Below, one piece after another: positions 42,249 to 50,598 of a stretch of DNA of 52,330 nt. Source of the DNA: Pseudoflavonifractor phocaeensis (lineage in GTDB: Bacteria; Bacillota; Clostridia; Oscillospirales; Oscillospiraceae); NCBI RefSeq assembly GCF_021531375.1, contig NZ_JADYTU010000016.1, forward strand, positions 1-52,330. Reading direction: 5' to 3'. A program made the translations under genes and the position numbers. Position 1 is the stretch's first letter. Each line of letters starts with the position of its first letter. The notes under the pieces were generated by a model. It did no database searches. It had not been told where the DNA came from and saw only the letters and a program-made list of their open reading frames with translations.

Positions 42249-43184
42249 ATGTTCGTGAAAAACCCGAAATATTTTCTGACCATCGTCAAGGAGCACAGCA
42301 TCTCCAAGGCTGCGGAGCGCCTCTACCTGTCCCAGCCCTATTTAAGTCAATACCTGGCCAAGCTGGAAAACAGCCTTGGTGTTGTACTGCTGGACCGCTC
42401 CCATACCCCGCTGAAGCTGACTCCCGCCGGAGAGGTGTTTTACGCCTATCTGGAGCGGCAGGATTATCTGGACCGTCAGCTGGTCAGCGACCTTCGGGAC
42501 CTGCAGAACAAGAAGCGGCCTACCCTCCATATCGGGGTATCCCCCTGGCGTGGGTCCACGCTCCTGCCCGACGTGCTGCCCGCCTTTACCCAGCACTATC
42601 CGGACGTCCAGGTGGTTCTCCACGAGGCCCCGGTCCCGGAGCTGGCCCAGCTGGCCGAGGGCAGCGTCACCGACTTCTGCATCATGCATATCCCCGGGGA
42701 TCTGACGGAGCTGGCCTACGAGCTGGTCATGCGGGAGCACATCTTCCTCATCGGCCACCGGGACCACCCCCTGCTCCGCGGACAGCAGAGCACCTATGAC
42801 GCCCCCAAGCGCTTTGAGGATCTGAGGCTGCTGGAGCACGAGCGGATCATCATGCTGCCCAGCGACTGGCGGCTGTCCAAGCTGCTCCACAACACCTTCT
42901 CCGTCCTCAACGTGGAGCCCCAGAATATCCTCATCACCACCAACAACACCACCGCAATCAATCTGGCGGCGGAAAACATGGGCTTCGCCTTCCTCCAGGA
43001 GAGCGGCATTGCCCGCACCCCCTATCTGGACCGGCTGGCCTGCTTCACCATCGGGGACCCTCCCCTCACCTGCCCCATCGCGGTGGTATACAAGAAAAAC
43101 GGCTTCCTCTCCCCCGCCGCCCGCACCTTTATTGACCTGACCAAAGAATACTACAGCCGGTTCGACCGGACCGCCTGTATATAA
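42249..43184 (+). CDS. LysR family transcriptional regulator
   Basis: Protein of 311 residues. The winged helix-turn-helix is FLTIVKEHSISKAAERLYLSQPYLSQYLAKLENSLGVVLLDR; the periplasmic-binding-like effector domain follows (LHIGVSPWRGSTLLP...). AAGGAG lies 9 bases before ATG 42249. An extended -10 (TGTTATAAT, 42202-42210) lies upstream. It converges on the ACT/paaK operon and shares a terminator with it. The target and ligand are unknown. Confidence 0.92.
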   Translation: MFVKNPKYFLTIVKEHSISKAAERLYLSQPYLSQYLAKLENSLGVVLLDRSHTPLKLTPAGEVFYAYLERQDYLDRQLVSDLRDLQNKKRPTLHIGVSPWRGSTLLPDVLPAFTQHYPDVQVVLHEAPVPELAQLAEGSVTDFCIMHIPGDLTELAYELVMREHIFLIGHRDHPLLRGQQSTYDAPKRFEDLRLLEHERIIMLPSDWRLSKLLHNTFSVLNVEPQNILITTNNTTAINLAAENMGFAFLQESGIARTPYLDRLACFTIGDPPLTCPIAVVYKKNGFLSPAARTFIDLTKEYYSRFDRTACI

Positions 43185-43189
43185 AGAGA

Positions 43190-43219
43190 CAGCGGGGCCG
43201 CCCAAAGGCGGCCCCGCTG
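43190..43219. terminator. Bidirectional terminator between lysR and the ACT gene
   Basis: CAGCGGGGCCGCC / GGCGGCCCCGCTG around CAAA, then TTTC. Confidence 0.85.
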
Positions 43220-43263
43220 TTTCATTCTGACGAGGTATTGACGGCGCGGATAGCTCCGCGGCC

Positions 43264-43698
43264 TTACAGCTTTTCGATCTCCTCCTGCTCCACGACCTGG
43301 ATGCCCTGGGCAGCCAGAGCGGCGGAGGCGGCGGCGTTGTCCGCCACACGGAAGATCATGTAGGCGTGGTCCACGTCCTTGCCGCCCAGGAAGGCGTACA
43401 TATACTCCACGTTAACCTTGGCGTTGGTGAGGACCTGGAGGACCTTGTTCAGACCGCCGGGGGTGTCAGGGATGGCGACGCCCAGGACGGGGGTGACGGA
43501 GTGGACATAGCCCGCGTCCTTGAGGACGGTGGTGGCCTCGTACACATTGTCCACAATGAGGCGGACGATGCCGAAGTCCTTGGTCTCTGCCAGGGACAGG
43601 GCCCGCATATCCACGTTGTGCTGGGCCAGCACTCCGGTCATGGCGTACAGGGCGCCGGGCTTATTCTCCAGAAAGATGGAGATCTGCTTGATGCTCAT
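43264..43698 (-). CDS. Tandem ACT-domain amino-acid-binding protein
   Basis: Protein of 144 residues made of two ACT domains: IKQISIFLENKPGALYAMTGVLAQHNVDMRAL and VLGVAIPDTPGGLNKVLQVLTNAKVNVEYMYAF. The Gly and Asp/Asn positions of ACT ligand sites are conserved. A gene of this type usually ends iorAB-paaK operons and probably senses an amino acid to tune the ligase or oxidoreductase. It starts 13 bases after paaK ends. Confidence 0.9.
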   Translation of the reverse strand: MSIKQISIFLENKPGALYAMTGVLAQHNVDMRALSLAETKDFGIVRLIVDNVYEATTVLKDAGYVHSVTPVLGVAIPDTPGGLNKVLQVLTNAKVNVEYMYAFLGGKDVDHAYMIFRVADNAAASAALAAQGIQVVEQEEIEKL

Positions 43699-43711
43699 GC
43701 TCTTTCCCTCC

Positions 43712-45013
43712 TTAAATCTTACGCTTGTCGATCACACGGACCGCCTTGCCCTCGCTGCGGACGATGGACTTGGGGGCCACCAGAGTGACCTTGGCGGCCA
43801 GACCCAGCATGGAGCGCAGGCCGTCCACCAGCTCCTTCTGCCGGCGGTTGATCTCGCCCAGATTGTCGGTGAACATCTCGGGGGTCATCTCCACCTGGAC
43901 GTCCAGGGTGTCGGTGTTCCGCACCCGGTCCACGATGATCTGGTAGTTGGCGGGATAGCCGTGGTTGAGCAGGACGGTCTCGATCTGGGAGGGGAACACG
44001 TTGACGCCCCGGATGATGAGCATGTCGTCGGAGCGGCCCATGGGCTTGCACATCTTCACATGGGTACGGCCACAGGAACAGGGGGTGTAGTCCAGCTGGC
44101 AGATGTCCCGGGTGCGGTAGCGCAGCAGGGGGAATGCCTCCTTGGTGATGGAGGTGAAGACCAGCTCGCCCTTGGAGCCGGCGGGCAGCACCTCGCCGGT
44201 CTCGGGGTCGATGATCTCGGCAATGAAGTGGTCCTCGTTGATGTGCATGCCGGACTGGGCGGAGCACTCGAAGGACACGCCGGGGCCGGACAGCTCGGTC
44301 AGGCCGTAGATGTCATAGGCCTTGATGCCCAGGGTGTTCTGGATGTCCTGGCGCATCTCCTCGGACCAGGCCTCGGCGCCGAAGATACCCGCCTTCAGGG
44401 GGATCTGGTCGGGGGTCAGGCCCATCTCCTTCATGGTCTCGCCCAGGTAGGCGGCATAGGAGGGGGTGCAGCACAGGATGGTGGCGTTCAGGTCCCGGAT
44501 GAACATGATCTGCCGCTCGGTGTTGCCGGAGGAGGTGGGGATGGTCAGGCAGCCCACCTTGTGGGAGCCGCCGTTGAGGCCGGGGCCGCCGGTGAACAGG
44601 CCGTAGCCGTAGGACACCTGGCACACATCCTCGTTGGTGCCGCCGACGGCCGTGATGGCCCGGGCGCAGCAGTCCTCCCACAGGTCGATGTCGTGCTGGG
44701 TATAGAAGGCAACCACCCGCTTGCCGGTGGTGCCGGAGGTGGACTGAATGCGGACGCAGTCCTTCAGGGGCTTGGCCACCAGGCCGTAGGGATAGGCCTC
44801 ACGCAGGTCGGCCTTGGTAACGAAGGGCAGCTTGTGCAGGTCGTCCACGCCCTTGATGTCGTCGGGAGTCAGGCCCTTGGCCTCCATCTTCTTGCGGTAG
44901 TAGGGGACGTTGTCCCAGACGTGCTTGACCTGAGCCACCAGACGCTCGTCCTGCCAAGCTCTGATCTGTTCCCGAGAGGCACACTCGATCTCGGGCTGGT
45001 AATATCTTTCCAT
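43712..45013 (-). CDS. paaK: Phenylacetate-CoA ligase family protein
   Basis: Protein of 433 residues that would form aryl-acetyl-CoA from aryl-acetate, CoA and ATP, or release the acid in reverse. The AMP-binding motif STSGTTGKR, the YGLTELSGPG segment and the C-terminal GRSDDMLIIRGVNVFPSQIE are in order. A four-Cys region (near CCTPSYAAYL and YTPCSCGRTH) is typical of anaerobic PaaK. AAAGGAATG precedes ATG 45013. It lies with iorAB, so substrates such as phenylacetate or indoleacetate are likely. Confidence 0.93.
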   Translation of the reverse strand: MERYYQPEIECASREQIRAWQDERLVAQVKHVWDNVPYYRKKMEAKGLTPDDIKGVDDLHKLPFVTKADLREAYPYGLVAKPLKDCVRIQSTSGTTGKRVVAFYTQHDIDLWEDCCARAITAVGGTNEDVCQVSYGYGLFTGGPGLNGGSHKVGCLTIPTSSGNTERQIMFIRDLNATILCCTPSYAAYLGETMKEMGLTPDQIPLKAGIFGAEAWSEEMRQDIQNTLGIKAYDIYGLTELSGPGVSFECSAQSGMHINEDHFIAEIIDPETGEVLPAGSKGELVFTSITKEAFPLLRYRTRDICQLDYTPCSCGRTHVKMCKPMGRSDDMLIIRGVNVFPSQIETVLLNHGYPANYQIIVDRVRNTDTLDVQVEMTPEMFTDNLGEINRRQKELVDGLRSMLGLAAKVTLVAPKSIVRSEGKAVRVIDKRKI

Positions 45014-45041
45014 GGGGATCATTCCTTTCACTCCCGTCAGC

Positions 45042-45413
45042 TCACACGCGGGAAATAATTTGACTCATTCGCAGGCCAAGCGCCACGCCCGCCAGGCAGA
45101 GGGCCGCGCTCAGCAGCATGTAGGCGCCGCCCATCAAAAGGCGCCCCCGCTGAAACAGCCCCAGGCTTTCCAGCGAAAAGGTAGAAAAGGTGGTAAAACC
45201 GCCGCACACGCCGGTCTTCCAAAACAGGGTCCAGCCCCCGGAGAGGCGCTCCCGCCCCGCCAGCCCCGCCACCAGACCGATCAGGACCGCGCCCAACAGG
45301 TTGGTGGCCAGGGTCAGGATAGGGAACTCCCCCTTGACGGGCAACAGACTGATCCCGTAGCGGCCCATGGCGCCCATGGCGCCGCCCAATCCTACCAAAA
45401 GAAGATCTATCAT
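45042..45413 (-). CDS. crcB: Fluoride ion channel
   Basis: Protein of 123 residues with four helices and the Fluc pattern: GGAMGAMGRY, TNLLGAVLIG and GVCGGFTTFSTFSLE, the last carrying the Phe box and sodium-site turn. A single copy should form an antiparallel homodimer. Its ATG lies one base past the iorB stop, and no fluoride riboswitch is seen, so it is expressed as part of the aromatic operon, which is odd for a fluoride-resistance gene. Confidence 0.93.
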   Translation of the reverse strand: MIDLLLVGLGGAMGAMGRYGISLLPVKGEFPILTLATNLLGAVLIGLVAGLAGRERLSGGWTLFWKTGVCGGFTTFSTFSLESLGLFQRGRLLMGGAYMLLSAALCLAGVALGLRMSQIISRV

Positions 45414-45414
45414 A

Positions 45415-45987
45415 TCAGGCGTTCTTGCCCAGGGCAAAGGCCTTCTTGTTCAGCTCCAGGAACTTGGGGGGCACCATGGCCTCCAGAGACTTCTGCCAGG
45501 CCTCCTCGGGCAGGTCGAAGTAGTGGGACAGCCGGCCCATGAGGACGATATTCACCGCCTTGCTGCTTCCAGCCTGTTCAGCCAGGGCAAGACAGTCCAG
45601 AGCGTCTACCTTGGCCCCGGCGGCGCGCATCTTCTCCACCAAATTTTCGGGATAGACCGCCGCCCCGGTAATGACGGGCATGGGGTCGATCTGCTGGGTG
45701 GAGGTGACGATCTGGCCGTCGGGCTTTAAGTAACTCAGCCACCGGGCGGCCTCCAGCAGTTCGAAGGAGACGATGTAGTCCGCCTCGCCCTTGTCAATGA
45801 CGGGGGAGGCCACCTTGTCGCCGTAGCGGACATAGGTCACCACAGAGCCGCCCCGCTGGGACATGCCGTGGACCTCGGACACCTTCACGTCATAGCCCTG
45901 CTCCATGAGCAGATGGCCCAGCAGCTTGCTGGCCAGCAGGGAGCCCTGGCCGCCCACGCCAACGATCATAATATTTTTGGTTTCCAT
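45415..45987 (-). CDS. iorB: Indolepyruvate:ferredoxin oxidoreductase, beta subunit
   Basis: Protein of 190 residues. The N-terminus (NIMIVGVGGQGSLLASKLLG), SEVHGMSQRGGSVVTYVR and NIVLMGRLSHYF are those of the gamma-type 2-oxoacid oxidoreductase domain that forms the small IOR subunit. It pairs with IorA, 4 bases upstream in the operon, in oxidising aryl-pyruvates to aryl-acetyl-CoA with ferredoxin, or the reverse. Confidence 0.95.
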   Translation of the reverse strand: METKNIMIVGVGGQGSLLASKLLGHLLMEQGYDVKVSEVHGMSQRGGSVVTYVRYGDKVASPVIDKGEADYIVSFELLEAARWLSYLKPDGQIVTSTQQIDPMPVITGAAVYPENLVEKMRAAGAKVDALDCLALAEQAGSSKAVNIVLMGRLSHYFDLPEEAWQKSLEAMVPPKFLELNKKAFALGKNA

Positions 45988-45991
45988 ATCC

Positions 45992-47734
45992 TCAGCCCTC
46001 CTTCTTGGTGCTGTGGAAGGCTTTTACGCCGCACAGCTGCTCGCACACGCCGCAGCCCACGCACAGGGTGTTGTCCACATGGGCCTTGCCCTCCTTCATG
46101 GAGATGGCGGGACAGCCGATCTTCATGCAGTTCTTGCAGCCCACGCACTTGGCGGTATCCACCGCCAGGGGGGCCTCATGCTTGACATACTTCAGCAGGG
46201 CGCAGGGCCGGCGGCTGATGATGACGGAGGGCTCGTCGGCGGCCAACTCCTCCTTCACCGCCTGGTCACAGGCCTTCAGATCGTAGGGGTCCACCACCCG
46301 GACCCGGTTGAAGCCCATGGCCTTGCACAGCTGCTCCAGGTCGATCTTTCCGGCGGGGTCGCCCTTGATGTTATAGCCGGTGGTGGGGTTCTGCTGGTGG
46401 CCGGTCATGCCGGTAATGGAGTTGTCCAGAATGATAACGGTGGAGTTGGACTGGTTATAGGCGATGTTGGCCAGGCCGGTCATGCCGGAGTGCATGAAGG
46501 TGGAGTCGCCGATAACGGCCACCGTCTTGCCCTCGGTCTCGGCCCCGCGGGCCTTGTTGAAGCCGTGGATGGCGGAGACGGAGGCGCCCATGCACAGGGT
46601 CATATCCATGGCGGCCAGGGGAGCCACGGCGCCCAGGGTGTAGCAGCCGATGTCGCCCAGGACGGTGCACTTATTCTTGCTCAGAGTGTAGAACAGTCCA
46701 CGGTGGGGGCAGCCGGCGCACATGACGGGGGGACGGGGCGGGATGGCGTCCTCCAGGGCCGCGCCGGTATGTACGGTGCCGCCCAGCTTGGCGGCGATGA
46801 GGTTCTGGGAGAACTCGTCCTCCAGAGGCAGCACGTCCTTGCCCATGACCTCCAGGCCCAGCTTGCGGCAGTGGTCCTCAATGATGGGGTCCAGCTCCTC
46901 CACCACGGCCAGCTTGTCCACCTTGGCCGCAAACTCCTTGATGAGCTTCACGGGCAGGGGGTTGACCATACCCAGCTTCAAAACGGAGACGGAGTCTCCG
47001 AACACTTCCTTCACATACTGGTAAGAGGTGGAGGAGGTGATAATACCCAACTTGGTGCCGCCCATCTCCACCCGGTTGATGGGGGCGGTCTCGGCCCATT
47101 CGGTCAGCTTGCGGGTGCGCTCCTCCACGAAGGGGTGGCGGCGCTTGGCGTTGCCCGGCATCATGACGTACTTGGCGATGTTTTTCTCGTAGGCCTTGGT
47201 CTCGGGCACCACCCGGTCGGACAGCTCCACTAGGGACTGGGAGTGGGCGATGCGGGTGCACATCTTCAGCAGCACGGGGGTGTCGTACTCCTCGGACAGC
47301 TCATAGGCCAGCTTGGCAAACTCCAGAGCCTCGGCGGAGTCAGCGGGCTCCAGCATGGGTACCTTGGAGGCGATGGCGTGGTGGCGGGAGTCCTGCTCAT
47401 TCTGGGAGGAGTGCATCCCCGCGTCGTCGGCCACGCCGATGACCATACCGGCGTTGACACCGGTGTAGGACATGGTGAACAGGGGGTCGGCAGCCACGTT
47501 CAGACCCACGTGCTTCATGGCGCAGAAGGAGCGCTTGCCCGCCAGACAGGCGCCGAAGGCCACCTCCATGGCCACCTTCTCGTTGGGCGCCCACTCGCAG
47601 TAGATCTCGTCGTACTTGGCGGCCTCTTCGGTGATCTCGGTGCTGGGGGTGCCGGGGTAGCTGGAGATCACGCAGCATCCCGCCTCATACAGTCCCCGGG
47701 CAACGGCGGCGTTGCCCAGCATCAGTTGTTTCAT
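45992..47734 (-). CDS. iorA: Indolepyruvate:ferredoxin oxidoreductase, alpha subunit
   Basis: Protein of 580 residues. The pyrimidine-binding thiamine-diphosphate domain comes first (GCCVISSYPGTPSTEITEE). The second TPP domain has CAGCPHRGLFYTL and GDIGCYTLG...GDSTFMHSGMTGLANIAYNQSN. A C-terminal ferredoxin domain has two 4Fe-4S motifs (CVGCKNCMKIGCPA and CVGCGVCEQLCG). AGGGAAAAAC precedes ATG 47734. Known IORs convert indole-, phenyl- and p-hydroxyphenylpyruvate. The T-box reading Phe suggests phenylpyruvate is physiologically important. Confidence 0.96.
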   Translation of the reverse strand: MKQLMLGNAAVARGLYEAGCCVISSYPGTPSTEITEEAAKYDEIYCEWAPNEKVAMEVAFGACLAGKRSFCAMKHVGLNVAADPLFTMSYTGVNAGMVIGVADDAGMHSSQNEQDSRHHAIASKVPMLEPADSAEALEFAKLAYELSEEYDTPVLLKMCTRIAHSQSLVELSDRVVPETKAYEKNIAKYVMMPGNAKRRHPFVEERTRKLTEWAETAPINRVEMGGTKLGIITSSTSYQYVKEVFGDSVSVLKLGMVNPLPVKLIKEFAAKVDKLAVVEELDPIIEDHCRKLGLEVMGKDVLPLEDEFSQNLIAAKLGGTVHTGAALEDAIPPRPPVMCAGCPHRGLFYTLSKNKCTVLGDIGCYTLGAVAPLAAMDMTLCMGASVSAIHGFNKARGAETEGKTVAVIGDSTFMHSGMTGLANIAYNQSNSTVIILDNSITGMTGHQQNPTTGYNIKGDPAGKIDLEQLCKAMGFNRVRVVDPYDLKACDQAVKEELAADEPSVIISRRPCALLKYVKHEAPLAVDTAKCVGCKNCMKIGCPAISMKEGKAHVDNTLCVGCGVCEQLCGVKAFHSTKKEG

Positions 47735-47780
47735 GTTTTTCCCTGCTTTCTTCTCAGAATTCCGGCCCGGAGCCGGCTGT

Positions 47781-48095
47781 TCACGTTTCCTTCTCGGGGG
47801 TGCCCAAGCCCTCCCGGATGATGACTTCCTGCATGACGCCGCCGGCGCCGTTATCCAGCATGGACCGCCGGACCCGGCTGATGGTGGCGCTGCTGGCCCC
47901 GGTCTTATCCAGAATATCCAGATAGACCAGACCCTGCTGGAGATAGACCGCCACGTCGAACCGCTGCTCCAGAGAGCGCAGCTCGGTGGGCGTACACAAA
48001 TCGTCAAAGAACCGGCAGCACTCGTCCAGATCCTTCAGCTTCAAGATGGTCTCGTACAGGGCCAGGCTGCGGGCCCGCTTTTCCGCTTTTGCCAT
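47781..48095 (-). CDS. TrpR-like YerC/YecD family protein
   Basis: Protein of 104 residues. LCTPTELRSLEQRFDVAVYLQQG and SSATISRVRRSMLDNGAGG match the YerC/YecD branch of the Trp-repressor fold, with the helix-turn-helix in the second segment. It is the first gene after the Phe T-box and 46 bases before iorA. A role in regulating aromatic amino acid genes is suggested by family and place, not shown. Confidence 0.9.
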   Translation of the reverse strand: MAKAEKRARSLALYETILKLKDLDECCRFFDDLCTPTELRSLEQRFDVAVYLQQGLVYLDILDKTGASSATISRVRRSMLDNGAGGVMQEVIIREGLGTPEKET

Positions 48096-48213
48096 ACGTT
48101 CCGCTCCTCCTCAGGCAAATTGATTCAGGTCTCCGCCTGTCGCTTGCCTTAATATTAGCACATTAAAGCGTAAAGGTAAATAAAAACCTGAACTTTCCCT
48201 GAGAAACAAAAAA

Positions 48214-48480
48214 CCTCTGGCCCCATTGGCCAGAGGACGAGAAGCTTCCCGTGTTACCACCTCTATTTACCGCCTTCTCACGAAGGACGGCCTCGCCGGG
48301 TGTCCAACAACACCCTCTCTCTGTAACGGGAGCACCCGGTACCGTTCTACTTGGCCCGCAGGCCGTTCCTCGGACAACTCAGGAGGTGAAATTTCAAGCC
48401 GCGCCGCCGTGCCCCTCGCACCGACCGGGAACTCTCTGAACCGGCAATCATCCGCGCTCTACTGTGCCTCCGTCTTCGTT
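48214..48480 (-). ncRNA. T-box riboswitch, specifier UUC (Phe)
   Basis: On the minus strand: AGTA box, AGAGAG (48432-48437 complement), a CGGTGCGAG distal loop, and specifier TTC (48390-48388) followed by A and CCTCC, aligning exactly with ACC-ACTCC of the thrS T-box. The T-box AGGTGGTAACACGGGA (48262-48247) presents UGGU, fitting a tRNA with discriminator A such as tRNA-Phe; tRNA-Trp (G) would not fit. The terminator is 48214-48236, then seven T. Confidence 0.88.
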
Positions 48481-48487
48481 TTTTTGC

Positions 48488-48517
48488 ATTATATACACAA
48501 CGCTCTCCGTTTGTCAA
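48488..48517 (-). promoter_or_regulatory. Promoter of the Phe T-box operon
   Basis: Minus strand TTGACA, 18 bases, TATAAT, both hexamers perfect. Confidence 0.8.
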
Positions 48518-48651
48518 GGTCCGTCCCGGAATTTTTTTGCTCCTTTAAAGCCCTGAAGTCCTCCGGCGGTCAAGCCTTCCGTTCCCGCCGGGCTCTTGGA
48601 CAACTGGCTTGCGGACAGCCCCAGTTTTCGGCAAACTTTTGTATCTTTCCC

Positions 48652-48680
48652 TTGACTTTTCCCTGAAAAACGATTATCCT
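48652..48680 (+). promoter_or_regulatory. Promoter of the acyl-CoA ligase gene
   Basis: TTGACT, 17 bases, TATCCT. A small ACCCGGGA/TCCCGGTT-like hairpin lies in the leader (about 48727-48750). Confidence 0.6.
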
Positions 48681-48770
48681 GACTTTAATGGTTTAAAGGT
48701 CGAAATTCCCCCATGTGAGACCATGTACCCGGGACCTCTGTTCCCGGTTTGGAAAGGAACGTCGAGTATC

Positions 48771-50405
48771 ATGCCCATTACCGATCTGCTGGAACGAAAC
48801 AGCAAGCTCTACGGCGACGAGATCGCCCTGGTGGAGATCAACCCCGAGGTCCAGGAGGAGCAGCGGGTGACCTGGAAGGAGTACGAGCTCATCCAGCCCA
48901 CCGCCACCGCCGCCTACCGCCGGGAGATCACCTGGTCCGTCTTTGACGAAAAGGCCAACCGGGTGGCCAACATGCTGCTGGGCCGGGGCATCCGCAAGGG
49001 CCAGAAGGTAGCTATCCTGCTGATGAACTGTCTGGAGTGGCTGCCCATCTATTTTGGCGTTTTGAAGTCCGGGGCCATCGCGGTGCCCCTGAACTTCCGC
49101 TACACCTCGGAGGAGATCGACTACTGCGTCAAGCTGGCCGACGCCGATGTGCTCTTTTTCGGCCCCGAGTTTATCGGCCGTGTGGAGAACATCGCGTCCA
49201 CTCTGGGCAAGAACCGCCTACTCTTCTTCGTGGGCGAGACCTGCCCCTCCTTTGCCGAGGACTACCACCGGGCCACCGCCAACTGCTCCAGCGTGGCCCC
49301 CAAAGTCCTCATCGACGACGAGGACGAGGCCGCCATCTATTACTCCTCCGGCACCACCGGCTTCCCCAAGGCCATCCTTCTCAAGCATCAGGCCCTGCTC
49401 CAGTCCGCCCGGATGGAAGCCCTCCACCACGAGACCACCCACCAGGACGTGTTCCTGTGTATCCCGCCCCTGTACCACACCGGCGCCAAGATGCACTGGT
49501 TCGGCTCCCTGTTCACCGGCAGCCGGGCCGTCCTGCTGAAGGGCAACTCCCCCAAGGCCATCTTCGAGGCCGTGTCCCAGGAGCGCTGCACCATCGTCTG
49601 GCTGCTGGTGCCCTGGGCTCAGGACATTCTGGCCGCGCTGGACCGGGGAGACCTGAAGATCAGTGATTACCAGCTGTCCCAGTGGCGGCTGATGCACATC
49701 GGCGCCCAGCCCGTGCCCCCCTCCCTGATCAAGCACTGGCTGAGCTACTTCCCCCACCACAAGTATGACACCAACTATGGCCTGTCCGAGTCCACCGGCC
49801 CGGGCTGCGTCCATCTGGGGATGGAGAACGTCCACAAGGTCGGCGCCATCGGCATTCCCGGCTACGGCTGGAAGGTCAAGATCGTAGACGAGCAGAACCA
49901 GCCCGTCAAACAGGGCGACGTGGGCGAGTTGTGCGTCAAGGGCCCCGGCGTCATGGTGTGCTACTACCACAACCCCGAAGCCACCGCCGAGGTGCTGGAA
50001 AACGGCTGGCTCCACACCGGGGACATGGCCAAGCAGGATGAGGACGGCTTTATCTTCCTGGTGGACCGGAAGAAGGACGTCATCATCTCCGGCGGTGAGA
50101 ACCTGTACCCCGTCCAGATCGAGGACTTCCTGTCCGCCTATCCCAAGATCCACGACGTGGCTGTCATCGGCCTGCCAGACAAGCGGCTGGGTGAGATCGC
50201 CGCCGCCGTCATCCAGGTGAAGGAGGGCATGACCTGTACCGAGAGCGAGATCAACCAGTTCTGCACCGAGCTGCCCCGGTACAAGCGCCCCCGGAAGATC
50301 ATCTTCGCCCCCGTCCCCCGAAACGCCACCGGCAAGATCGAAAAGCCCAAGCTGCGCGAGCAGTATTGCGGCGTCCGCCTGGTGGAAGCCCAAAACCAGG
50401 GCTGA
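48771..50405 (+). CDS. Class I adenylate-forming acyl-CoA ligase
   Basis: Protein of 544 residues. The AMP-binding loop YYSSGTTGFPK, the A5 region NYGLSEST, A7-A8 (LHTGDMAKQDEDGFIFLVDRKKDVIISGG) and the catalytic Lys in NATGKIEK are complete. It would form acyl- or aryl-CoA through an acyl-AMP. A 20-residue insertion near residues 25-50 separates the usual first beta strands. AAAGGAAC is 12 bases before the ATG. It is divergent from the Phe T-box operon; a shared aryl-acid substrate is possible but unproved. Confidence 0.92.
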   Translation: MPITDLLERNSKLYGDEIALVEINPEVQEEQRVTWKEYELIQPTATAAYRREITWSVFDEKANRVANMLLGRGIRKGQKVAILLMNCLEWLPIYFGVLKSGAIAVPLNFRYTSEEIDYCVKLADADVLFFGPEFIGRVENIASTLGKNRLLFFVGETCPSFAEDYHRATANCSSVAPKVLIDDEDEAAIYYSSGTTGFPKAILLKHQALLQSARMEALHHETTHQDVFLCIPPLYHTGAKMHWFGSLFTGSRAVLLKGNSPKAIFEAVSQERCTIVWLLVPWAQDILAALDRGDLKISDYQLSQWRLMHIGAQPVPPSLIKHWLSYFPHHKYDTNYGLSESTGPGCVHLGMENVHKVGAIGIPGYGWKVKIVDEQNQPVKQGDVGELCVKGPGVMVCYYHNPEATAEVLENGWLHTGDMAKQDEDGFIFLVDRKKDVIISGGENLYPVQIEDFLSAYPKIHDVAVIGLPDKRLGEIAAAVIQVKEGMTCTESEINQFCTELPRYKRPRKIIFAPVPRNATGKIEKPKLREQYCGVRLVEAQNQG

Positions 50406-50432
50406 CCGTTTCATCCGGCAAATCAATCTTTA

Positions 50433-50476
50433 AAAAATCACGGGAAACTGCCCGCAGGCTGTTTCCCGTGATTTTT
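50433..50476 (+). terminator. Terminator after the acyl-CoA ligase gene
   Basis: AAAAATCACGGGAAAC / GTTTCCCGTGATTTTT, 16 bp, with a 12-base loop. Confidence 0.9.
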
Positions 50477-50553
50477 ATCTTCCGTTTTATCTGATCACGC
50501 CCGCCTTCCCCACCGTTCTGCGGCTGTGATCCGTTCCCAGTATCCCGCGGCAA

Positions 50554-50598
50554 AAAAAGCCGGGGTGAGGCTGTACTCCAGCCTCACCCCGGCTTTTT
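50554..50598 (-). terminator. Terminator at the end of the terminase fusion gene
   Basis: A perfect 20-bp stem AAAAAGCCGGGGTGAGGCTG and its complement around TACTC. The fusion gene's stop codon at 50584 lies inside it. On the minus strand a run of T follows. Confidence 0.85.
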
